The translations under genes and the position numbers were made by a program. Source: Candidatus Aegiribacteria sp. (lineage in GTDB: Bacteria; Fermentibacterota; Fermentibacteria; Fermentibacterales; Fermentibacteraceae). From it: a DNA stretch of 10,864 nucleotides. The notes under the pieces were generated by a model that was given only the letters and a program-made list of their open reading frames with translations, was not told the DNA's origin and did no database searches. Shown here piece by piece: positions 1 through 6,881 of this stretch. Position 1 is the first letter of the stretch; each line of letters starts with the position of its first letter. The stretch is taken from assembly GCA_021107345.1 (NCBI GenBank), contig JAIOSX010000131.1, positions 1 to 10,864 on the forward strand. The letters are read 5' to 3'.

Positions 1-1826
1 AGAAGCCCTGAAAGCGCCTTTGTTATGGTTTCTTCAACCTGGTGGATAACGCTGAAAGTTGCAATATCCACATCCCTTGCTGAAGCCTCTTCTCGAGCTC
101 TTACATCGGGACGAACTCTGAAACCGACAATTATGGCATTTGATGCGGCAGCAAGGTTGACATCGTTACTTGAAATACCTCCTGCGCCGCTTCTTATAAT
201 GTTGACGGAAACTTCTTCATTGCCCAGCTTGCTGATTGTATCTACAATGGCTTCCGCAGTACCCTGAACATCCGCTTTGACGATAAGGTTCATAATACCC
301 TCGTTTTCAACGGATTTCTGCCAGAAATCCTCAAGGGATATCATTTTGCTCGCCTGCAACTCTCTTTCCCTCTGTACGATCTGACGCCTTCTGCTTATGC
401 GTTTGGCTTCGTGTTCGCAGCTTACACCTACTATTGGATCTCCAGCAGCAGGAACGTCTGTGCATCCGAGTATCTGTACGGGGATTCCCGGGCCTGCTGT
501 TTGAATCTCGTTATCATTTTCATCGTACATTGCCCGAACTCTTCCACGGCATCTTCCGGCCACGAAATCGTCCTCAAGCTTCAATGTTCCATCCTGTATG
601 ATCACGTTAACAACTGTTCCGCGTCTCGGATCGACCTCACCTTCCAGAACCGTTCCTTTAGCAGGTCTGTCGGGATAAGCTGTCAATTCCAGCATTTCCG
701 CCTGCATCAACAGCTTGTCCAGGAGATCGTCAATGTTTTCACCTGTTATGGAAGAAACGTCCGAACAGAGTACATCCCCTCCCCACTCTTCTATCAGAAC
801 ACCATGGGATGCCAGGTCTTTCTTGATGAAATCGGAATTGGCAGTGGGAAGATCAATCTTGGTTATCGCTACAACTATAGGAACCTTTGCAGCCCTGGCA
901 TGGTCAATGGCTTCCTGCGTCTGGGGCATGACCCTGCTGTCTGCAGCAACGACAAGGATAACAATATCTGTAACCCTGGCTCCTCTTGTTCTCATCGCGG
1001 TGAAAGCCTCATGACCGGGTGTATCTATAAAAGTTATACTTTTCCCGTTTCCAAATTTGGATATGTAAGCACCGATGTGCTGCGTGATTCCACCTGATTC
1101 TGTAGCTATGACGTTAGTCTGCCTTATTCTATCAAGAAGTGCCGTTTTCCCATGATCAACATGCCCCATCACAGTGATTATCGGGAATCTGGCAACTTCA
1201 GAACAACCGACGCTTACTCGCCTGTTCTCGAGCTCCTTAGCCCCGTAGCTTTCCACCACCTCAACTTCAAAATTGAATTCATGAGCTACCAGGGAAACAG
1301 TTTCGACATCAAGCCTCTGGTTGGCTGTGGCCATGACACCCAGTTCCATGAACTTGCCTATGACCTTGCTGAGGGAAATACCGATCAGTTCCGACAGTTC
1401 CGAAGGACTTGTAAACTCGGTGATGCGGATTGTTTGTAATTCCACATCTCCCGTGGCTTCCTGTAGTTTTTCAATTTTTTCGTCTCTGTATTTCTTCCGT
1501 TTCTTCTGTCTGGTTCTTCCAGCGCCTGAATCAATCCTGGCCAGGGTATCTTTGACAGTTTTTACTGCTTCCGCGGTTACTCTAGGCTGTTGACGCCGTT
1601 TTTTCTTCTTCCTTTTCTTTCGAACAGTCCTGGTCATTGCAGCCTCTTTCTCCTGGTCGAACCTGTTCCTTACCTTCACCACTTCTTCCGGTGAAAGTGA
1701 ACTCATATGGCTCTTAACGGATATTTTCATCTCCATGAAAACCTTGAGTAGCGCCTCACTTGACAGATTCAGCTCCTTGGCAAGTTCGTATACTCTCAGC
1801 TTTTTTCCATTGCTTTGCTCAGCCAA
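1..1826 (-). CDS. infB: Translation initiation factor IF-2, C-terminus outside the window
   Basis: IF-2 is the GTPase that places initiator fMet-tRNA on the 30S subunit and promotes 50S joining. About 608 N-terminal residues are visible. An IF2_N domain spans about residues 9-60 (LRVYELAKELNL), followed by a short Lys/Arg-rich linker (about 75-120) and a second IF2_N-like helical region (about 140-195). The G domain carries G1 GHVDHGKT (221-228), switch I SGGITQHIGAY, G3 DTPGH (268-272) and G4 TKID (322-325). Domains II and III follow (VKADVQGTAEA), and the frame runs off the left edge in the following domain. I chose the TTG at 1826-1824 because AGAGGGTG lies about 8 nt upstream; an in-frame GTG at 1835 is possible but sits too close to its purine tract. 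The G domain begins early, so the linker is shorter than in E. coli. It is last in view in the rimP-nusA-infB operon, 68 nt after nusA. The family call is certain; the oddity is Thr for Asn in G4. Confidence 0.97.
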   Translation of the reverse strand, partial: MAEQSNGKKLRVYELAKELNLSSEALLKVFMEMKISVKSHMSSLSPEEVVKVRNRFDQEKEAAMTRTVRKKRKKKKRRQQPRVTAEAVKTVKDTLARIDSGAGRTRQKKRKKYRDEKIEKLQEATGDVELQTIRITEFTSPSELSELIGISLSKVIGKFMELGVMATANQRLDVETVSLVAHEFNFEVEVVESYGAKELENRRVSVGCSEVARFPIITVMGHVDHGKTALLDRIRQTNVIATESGGITQHIGAYISKFGNGKSITFIDTPGHEAFTAMRTRGARVTDIVILVVAADSRVMPQTQEAIDHARAAKVPIVVAITKIDLPTANSDFIKKDLASHGVLIEEWGGDVLCSDVSSITGENIDDLLDKLLMQAEMLELTAYPDRPAKGTVLEGEVDPRRGTVVNVIIQDGTLKLEDDFVAGRCRGRVRAMYDENDNEIQTAGPGIPVQILGCTDVPAAGDPIVGVSCEHEAKRISRRRQIVQRERELQASKMISLEDFWQKSVENEGIMNLIVKADVQGTAEAIVDTISKLGNEEVSVNIIRSGAGGISSNDVNLAAASNAIIVGFRVRPDVRAREEASARDVDIATFSVIHQVEETITKALSGL

Positions 1827-1861
1827 GGGAATCACCCTCTTCCTTCATTCATCGAATTCCC
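1827..1861 (-). promoter_or_regulatory. Possible hairpin enclosing the infB ribosome binding site
   Basis: On the minus strand GGGAAT (1861-1856) can pair with ATTCCC (1832-1827), which ends directly at the TTG start of infB. The 23-nt loop holds the purine-rich Shine-Dalgarno region (AAGGAAGAGGGTG). The stem is visible in the sequence, but it is only 6 bp with a wide loop, so a role in tuning infB translation is inference and it may be chance. Confidence 0.25.
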
Positions 1862-1894
1862 AATATTTTAAAAACCAGATACCTGTGAAGAACG

Positions 1895-3283
1895 TTACTC
1901 CGGTGTGGTTTGCGTATCGTTGGTTTTATCAGCATCATCTTCCAGTTCAGCGTTCCTGGCTTCCTCTTTTTTCAGTTCAACAGTTTTCTCTCTACTGTCT
2001 ATCAGCTCTCTGGCTTCCTTAAGAATGGTTTTCACTTTAACAGGACCAACGCCCTGAACCTTAAGGACATCTTTTTCGGTGCAGTCTATAAGTGTATCCG
2101 CAGAATCAAATCCTGCACGGGTAAGCCTTTCCGCAAGTTTGTCGTTGACACATTCGAACTCTGAAATATCAACTCTGAGCATATCGTCCCACTTTTGTCT
2201 GTTCTCCCAGAGAGATTTTTCCTCAACTTCAATCCGGTATCCGACCAGTTTACCTGCCAGTCTTACGTTATGACCGCCTTTTCCCTTCGCTCTTCCTATC
2301 TCGTCATCCGGAACTGTAGCGATCATTACGATTTCTTCTTCTTTGGTCTCCTGATTGATTCGTTTCTCCATATTGACTCTTATAACGGTTGCGGGGAGTA
2401 AGGCGCTGGTTACAAGCAGTTTTTTATCTATAGTCCAGGGGACTATATCGATTCGCTCACCGTTCAGTTCACGCATGACTGACTGCACCCTCATACCCTT
2501 CATTCCGACAAAGGTACCCACTGCGTCAACTCTGATATCGTTGCTTGCCACTGCGATTTTAGTTCTGACACCTGCTTCACGGGCAATGGCCTTTATCTGT
2601 ACTACTCCCTCATCTATTTCGGGAGCCTCTCTCTCAAAAAGCCTTTTCACAAGAATCGGAGTGGCTCTTGAAAGAACGAGTTGCGGTTCGGTGCTATCCG
2701 GACTGAGAACCTCAACAAGGACCGGGAGTACAGTATCTCCGTGTTCGAACCTCTCACCCCTGGCCCTCTCTTCAGGAGGAATTAAGGCCTCTATCTGTCC
2801 GGCAATACGTACATTGACCCTGTTTCTGTAAACCTGCTGTACCACACATCGTGGAATGAGCTGGCCTATCCTGCCCGAGTATTCCTCGTAAACTTTTTCT
2901 CTCTCTGCAGATCTTTCGAGTGTGTGGAACTCTTTCCTGAATACGTTTATAGCCGAACGTCCGAAATCGTCAAAATCAACAGGTACTCCAACCTCGTCAC
3001 CGTAATCTGCTTCGGGGTTGTATTTTCTAGCTTTTCTTCTCGTAATCTGAAGATGAGCCTTCTCCGGTTCAATATCGCTGACCACTTCCATAAGAGCAAC
3101 GATATGGACATCGTCCGTCTTCTGATCCCACGTTACTTTTATATTCTGAGGAGTACCAAATTCATTCTCTGATGCTTCTAAGAGTCCGCTTTTAAGCCAC
3201 TCAAGAATAAGTTCCTGGTTCGCGCCCTTGCTTTCCCTGATCACAGCAGCCAGGGCTTCTATTCTCTGATAATTATCCGACAC
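1895..3283 (-). CDS. nusA: Transcription termination/antitermination factor NusA
   Basis: NusA binds RNA polymerase and nascent RNA, modulating pausing, intrinsic termination and antitermination. The 462-residue protein has the classic order: an RNAP-binding N-terminal domain (about 1-125), S1 domain (about 134-200), KH1 (about 205-280, with REAGVRTKIAV and the loop GMKG at 260-263), KH2 (about 285-355, with GKGG at 334-337), then one helix-hairpin-helix region (about 378-428, VQGVGPVKVKTI) and an acidic, Asp/Glu-rich tail. Length fits NusA proteins that lack the two full AR repeats of E. coli (495 aa). The start is GTG at 3283-3281, supported by AGGAG six to seven nt upstream; the second residue context is SDNYQRIEAL. 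It follows rimP by 34 nt and precedes infB by 68 nt, the conserved operon order. NusA commonly controls its own operon through leader termination, and a terminator lies upstream of rimP here. The identification is firm. Confidence 0.98.
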   Translation of the reverse strand: MSDNYQRIEALAAVIRESKGANQELILEWLKSGLLEASENEFGTPQNIKVTWDQKTDDVHIVALMEVVSDIEPEKAHLQITRRKARKYNPEADYGDEVGVPVDFDDFGRSAINVFRKEFHTLERSAEREKVYEEYSGRIGQLIPRCVVQQVYRNRVNVRIAGQIEALIPPEERARGERFEHGDTVLPVLVEVLSPDSTEPQLVLSRATPILVKRLFEREAPEIDEGVVQIKAIAREAGVRTKIAVASNDIRVDAVGTFVGMKGMRVQSVMRELNGERIDIVPWTIDKKLLVTSALLPATVIRVNMEKRINQETKEEEIVMIATVPDDEIGRAKGKGGHNVRLAGKLVGYRIEVEEKSLWENRQKWDDMLRVDISEFECVNDKLAERLTRAGFDSADTLIDCTEKDVLKVQGVGPVKVKTILKEARELIDSREKTVELKKEEARNAELEDDADKTNDTQTTPE

Positions 3284-3317
3284 TTTTATCTCCTCGCATA
3301 ACTTGAAACAGCTTTAT

Positions 3318-3737
3318 TCAGTCCAGTACTTCCACTGCACTCACTATATCGTCAGTGGTTACCATCACGCCTTTTCTGAACTTAAGACATCCATTGCCGT
3401 ATTCCTCCAGCCAATCAATGAAATCGCCATCCAGCGTTTTTACGGACAACCTTCTATCTACGGATCTTATCCAGTCAACCTCCGTGCTTAGAAGGCGTCC
3501 TATGCCCGGGGAACTGACTTCCAGCCTGTAATCAGTAAGCAGCATATTTCCGTCAATGGAATCCCTGATCATCCGGGACAGCCTCGCACATTCTGAAATG
3601 CTAACCCGTCCCGACCTGTCAACAAGGAGCCTTATCATGTGGCTTCTGCCGATATTCCTTTCATCCAGATCAACCAGAAGAAGTCCGGCTTTATCAACAA
3701 GATTTTCTATCATTTCCAACATATCAGAGGAATCCAT
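3318..3737 (-). CDS. rimP: Ribosome maturation factor RimP
   Basis: RimP assists late 30S subunit maturation. The 139-residue product (from the ATG) matches the family in size and carries its best-known segment YRLEVSSPGIGRLL, followed by the DWIR start of the C-terminal SH3-like domain. The N-terminal alpha/beta domain (LLLVDLDE, then the MIRLLVDRSGRVSI strand region) comes first. The start is not fully settled. The ATG at 3737-3735 has AAGGAG upstream but with only two nt between; a TTG at 3752 would add five residues but has no Shine-Dalgarno sequence and starts five nt after the terminator T-tract; an ATG at 3722 would shorten the protein by five. I prefer 3737. The gene is first in rimP-nusA-infB, 34 nt before nusA. 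No promoter fits between the terminator and the start, so expression must come from read-through. Confidence 0.95.
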   Translation of the reverse strand: MDSSDMLEMIENLVDKAGLLLVDLDERNIGRSHMIRLLVDRSGRVSISECARLSRMIRDSIDGNMLLTDYRLEVSSPGIGRLLSTEVDWIRSVDRRLSVKTLDGDFIDWLEEYGNGCLKFRKGVMVTTDDIVSAVEVLD

Positions 3738-3756
3738 TTCTCCTTCATTCAACTAT

Positions 3757-3786
3757 AAAAAATAAAGGCGGATAGATACCGCCTTT
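3757..3786 (-). terminator. Intrinsic terminator just before rimP, probable attenuator
   Basis: On the minus strand AAAGGCGG (3786-3779), a 7-nt loop TATCTAT and CCGCCTTT (3771-3764) form a perfect 8-bp stem, followed by A and six T residues (3762-3757). This has the form of a Rho-independent terminator. It lies 57 nt after the stop codon of the Wzy_C/TPR gene and ends only about 20 nt before the rimP ATG. It could simply end the surface-glycan transcript, but no promoter fits after it, so rimP-nusA-infB must be reached by read-through, which suggests attenuation. The structure is clear; the regulatory role is inferred. Confidence 0.8.
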
Positions 3787-3787
3787 T

Positions 3788-3823
3788 GAATCACATGATT
3801 CTTCAGCGCAACCATTAGCTGAA
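3788..3823 (-). promoter_or_regulatory. Two small stem-loops in the rimP leader, next to the terminator
   Basis: Immediately upstream of the terminator hairpin, the minus strand can form TTCAGC (3823-3818)/GCTGAA (3807-3802) with a 10-nt loop, and GAATC (3801-3797)/GATTC (3792-3788) with a 4-nt loop. The two stems abut each other and are one nt from the terminator, so three consecutive stem-loops fill 3764-3823. Such compact leaders can act in attenuation or protein binding. The pairing is seen directly; any function is inferred, and no competing antiterminator pairing was obvious by eye. Confidence 0.4.
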
Positions 3824-3842
3824 ATCTAGTTCTTTCCTGTAT

Positions 3843-6800
3843 TTATGGCAAGTCAGACCGGCTGATTCTGCCCATTATTAAATCGCTCTTGAGAGCTGCA
3901 ATGAAAGACGAATATTCACCACTATCCTGTAATACACTCTGAAGAGAGGAATCGTTGAGTATGCTGCCTATCTGATACTGCGTTTCGTTCTCTCCAATTA
4001 TTTGTACCAGTCTCCTCCTGGCATCATCAAGGAGCATAACCGTCTGTGATCCCTGAACAATACTGTAGTGCGGTATACCGGTGTAGGATGAGCAGAAAAG
4101 AACGTAGAGCCACTGCAACTCAAACTTGACTATCTCCGCGTTAAGTGAATCCTGCTCCTGCAGTGCGAGTATTCCGGTGTACGAGTTATCCAGCAATGAT
4201 GTTTCCCGCATAACCGGGGCTCCTGTCTGATCATCCCTCATTTTTATGAAGCAGTATAAAGGACCTCCAATACGTTCCCATAGAATTTCCATTTCATCTT
4301 TGATACCGGAAGATGCATACTGCATACAGGGCGAGGATTCAATGAATACCATCAATTCGAATATGCGCCTGTCGAATCTGAGCATATTGAGTTCGCTTTC
4401 AATATATATTCGTCTCTCATCGTATTCATCCAGCCCGGTACTCAGTAGCGCTTTATTCAATTCACCGATCATCTGCGAGATTTCCATTGGCCAGGCGGAT
4501 ATATTATCAAAATCATCATAGCTGAAGCAGTTCAGCAGCTCACTTATCGTCAGCATCCCCTCAAGATCACCCTCTGAGGCAAGAATAGATCCATTCACTG
4601 CTCTATGTATCGGAAGGATATCAAGTTCATCCTGCTGAATACTGCTTAAATCTCCCTGCACTCCAGCAGTATCTCCCTCCTCCAGGCGCTGAAGGAGATC
4701 AAGGCCTTCCTGCATCCGCTGGATCTGTATATCCGTATACTCACTTATTACGGGTGCTATTTCGGGATATCTGCTGCCTATGATGTTGATAAGCTCATGA
4801 TTAAGACTGTCAGCTGAGTCTCTATATCTGAGAAACGTGGAGCCGTAACTGAACATCACCTGTCTGAAGAGAGGACTTCGTGTATTTATCCCGTCTTCTT
4901 CCAATAACAGTTTGTCTAACGCTCCCATTGCTGTCTGCCACTTCAGATATACACCATCCGGAGACTGTGTAAGGGGGTTGAGTATCCTGATCCTTTGCGC
5001 GTAACCTCCTCTGCTGTGGGCATGGAGATCCCATGCGTTCCTGAGCTCAGCAAGGGCGCTGTCGGGATATCCAAGATTTATCCATACAAGGGCAAGGTTA
5101 TTATGAACCTCAGCATAATTAGGAGCCATCCTTGTAAGTGAATCGTAGGCTGCCAGACCAAGCCTCATATAACTGTCAGCCTTTTCGCGATCATCTGCAA
5201 CCACTCCGTTCATCTGAAGTATGGCGGCCATCGACGGTGTAATCTGCTGATGCAGCATTGCAGTTGATATACAGGCACTACCAAGTGCATACCACCCTCC
5301 AAGTTCATCAGGATTGCTCTCAATGCATCTTCTGCACCATGCCATTGAGCTGTCCGCCATATGCCTCGCGTTTTCGTAGTAGTAAAGCGCCCTCTGTGCA
5401 TCTTCGGGGTTCCCTGTGTTCCGCCATTCCGCAGCTGCATTCACGGCATTGTCCATTTCAGGCTGTATTCGGGCAAGGTATATGTCCTTTCCTATGAACA
5501 GCTCCCTCCCTGATCTCATCGCCCTGAGGTAGCCGGGAAAAGCAACTGTTCCAAGAAGAATGGCAGCCATAAGAAGCAGTGCTGCAAAGCCATATCTCCT
5601 GGCACCTTTAAGAAGAGTGAATTCGCAAGGGATGGACGCAAGAAGGAGACCTGTGAACAGCGCCAGAAGCAATGCGGATGGAGGCCATCTCATGGACACC
5701 GATACCGTAGCTTCAGCAAGCAGGGCCACTATACCGCCAATTATTCCGGGAACCAGCCATTTATCTCCTGGCTTCGTTCTATAATGGTCTGGAAATATGG
5801 ATTCTCTTTTTCTGTATACTAATCTGAATATTGAGTAAGCCACAGCCGCCCATAGCAATAGCCCTATGATCCCGGTATCACTGAGTATCTCAAGATACTC
5901 ACAATGCGCATGCAGGGTATTATGACTGACACCGAGAAGGAAGTAATCCGGATTTCTGAACTGTGGAAATACTATCTGGAATGAACCCGGGCCGTATCCC
6001 AGGATTGGATTCCTCTGCACCATGGCAAATGTACCGGACCAAATGAGCCTCCTGACCTGGAAAGTACCGGTTCCAGTATTGATAAGCTCTTCCATTCGGC
6101 TTCCCAGGAGGATAATTGTGCCTCCTATCAGTATCAGGAATACCAGAAGCAGTGGAACAAGTATTCTTTTATTCTTTCTGATGAACGGTACGAAGAGCAG
6201 AAATACAGCGACAGCGAACAGGCCTATCAGGCTGCCCCTTGTTTTGCTTGCAAGTATCGCGCCTGTGCAGAGCAGAGCAAAACAGGCGGCTGATATTAAC
6301 CTGAATTTGGAAAGTCTCAGCCTGCTGAGAAGAAACGCGGCACCTGCGGGCAGCATTGCCATTGAAAAGCTCCCGAGAAGGTTCGCATTTCCCATAGTTC
6401 CTGAACTTCTCGCCATTTGTGTAAGACTTGCATCCCACGGGAATATTATTATGCCCATGGACTGAAGAACAGCGTATACTGACATAACACAAGTGGACAC
6501 TACCATAACCCACAGAATGATATCCCTGGCTTTTTCAGTGAATGTTGTCGCTATGATGAAAACGAGGCCTCCAAGGGCAATTGTGCTGTATATGTACCTG
6601 AAAGCATTGGCGGATTGAACCCCGGAATATTGTCGGAAGACAATCCAGAGGATAAGAAGAATGAATGAAACTGCAAGTGATCTGCTGAGCCTGGAAGAGG
6701 CAATCCTGCCGTCTATTACAATACCAAGAGATGTTACGAGCAAGGCAAGTGCTGCACCACCAATGTATATAGATTCCTTTATCAGTATGCTGCTTCTGCT

Positions 6801-6881
6801 GTTCGTATGAACGAGGAACATCAATCCCAGTATCACTAGTATTATAATGATCTGAATCGCGATTCCAGCAGCATTTCTCAC
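3843..6881 (-). CDS. O-antigen ligase/polymerase family (Wzy_C) membrane protein with long TPR-containing C-terminal region
   Basis: Residues 1-450 are strongly hydrophobic with roughly a dozen membrane spans, and they carry the signature of the Wzy_C/O-antigen ligase family: SSGTMGNANLLGSF (159-172), SKTRGSLIGL (212-221), RRLIW (277-281), NPILGYGPGSF (291-301) and the large-loop motif HAHCEYLEILSDTGIIGL (324-341). Family members join lipid-linked glycan to an acceptor such as lipid A, protein or a growing polymer, at the periplasmic face. Residues about 455-650 are helical with TPR-like units (GGWYALGSACIS; AEVHNNLALVWINLGYPDSALAEL at 590-613, broken here only by the helix turn). Residues 650-1012 are helical, acidic and of no family I recognise. 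The GTG start at 6881 overlaps the preceding stop as GTGA, implying translational coupling to the glycosyltransferase. At 1012 residues it is far longer than a plain ligase (about 400). Whether it is a ligase, polymerase or protein O-glycosyltransferase cannot be decided from sequence alone. Confidence 0.85.
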   Translation of the reverse strand: MRNAAGIAIQIIIILVILGLMFLVHTNSRSSILIKESIYIGGAALALLVTSLGIVIDGRIASSRLSRSLAVSFILLILWIVFRQYSGVQSANAFRYIYSTIALGGLVFIIATTFTEKARDIILWVMVVSTCVMSVYAVLQSMGIIIFPWDASLTQMARSSGTMGNANLLGSFSMAMLPAGAAFLLSRLRLSKFRLISAACFALLCTGAILASKTRGSLIGLFAVAVFLLFVPFIRKNKRILVPLLLVFLILIGGTIILLGSRMEELINTGTGTFQVRRLIWSGTFAMVQRNPILGYGPGSFQIVFPQFRNPDYFLLGVSHNTLHAHCEYLEILSDTGIIGLLLWAAVAYSIFRLVYRKRESIFPDHYRTKPGDKWLVPGIIGGIVALLAEATVSVSMRWPPSALLLALFTGLLLASIPCEFTLLKGARRYGFAALLLMAAILLGTVAFPGYLRAMRSGRELFIGKDIYLARIQPEMDNAVNAAAEWRNTGNPEDAQRALYYYENARHMADSSMAWCRRCIESNPDELGGWYALGSACISTAMLHQQITPSMAAILQMNGVVADDREKADSYMRLGLAAYDSLTRMAPNYAEVHNNLALVWINLGYPDSALAELRNAWDLHAHSRGGYAQRIRILNPLTQSPDGVYLKWQTAMGALDKLLLEEDGINTRSPLFRQVMFSYGSTFLRYRDSADSLNHELINIIGSRYPEIAPVISEYTDIQIQRMQEGLDLLQRLEEGDTAGVQGDLSSIQQDELDILPIHRAVNGSILASEGDLEGMLTISELLNCFSYDDFDNISAWPMEISQMIGELNKALLSTGLDEYDERRIYIESELNMLRFDRRIFELMVFIESSPCMQYASSGIKDEMEILWERIGGPLYCFIKMRDDQTGAPVMRETSLLDNSYTGILALQEQDSLNAEIVKFELQWLYVLFCSSYTGIPHYSIVQGSQTVMLLDDARRRLVQIIGENETQYQIGSILNDSSLQSVLQDSGEYSSFIAALKSDLIMGRISRSDLP
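3874..3901 (-). promoter_or_regulatory. Weak candidate sigma70-type promoter for rimP-nusA-infB
   Basis: Inside the last codons of the Wzy_C/TPR gene the minus strand has AATAAT (3879-3874), five of six matches to the -10 consensus. It is preceded by 16 nt and TTGCAG (3901-3896), three of six matches to the -35 consensus. It lies at the right place to produce a leader of about 130 nt ending in the terminator. The match is weak and could be chance. Confidence 0.2.

Noticed and set aside
411..1097. A 228-codon open frame on the plus strand
   Set aside because: It lies fully antisense to the G domain of infB, its translation is Cys/Ser-rich with no recognisable motif, and the minus-strand frame carries clear IF-2 motifs.
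2355..2831. A 158-codon plus-strand open frame
   Set aside because: It is antisense to the S1/KH region of nusA and has low-complexity Ser/Thr-rich content typical of a shadow frame.
6022..6465. A 147-codon plus-strand open frame
   Set aside because: It is antisense to membrane spans of the Wzy_C protein, whose motifs are intact on the minus strand.
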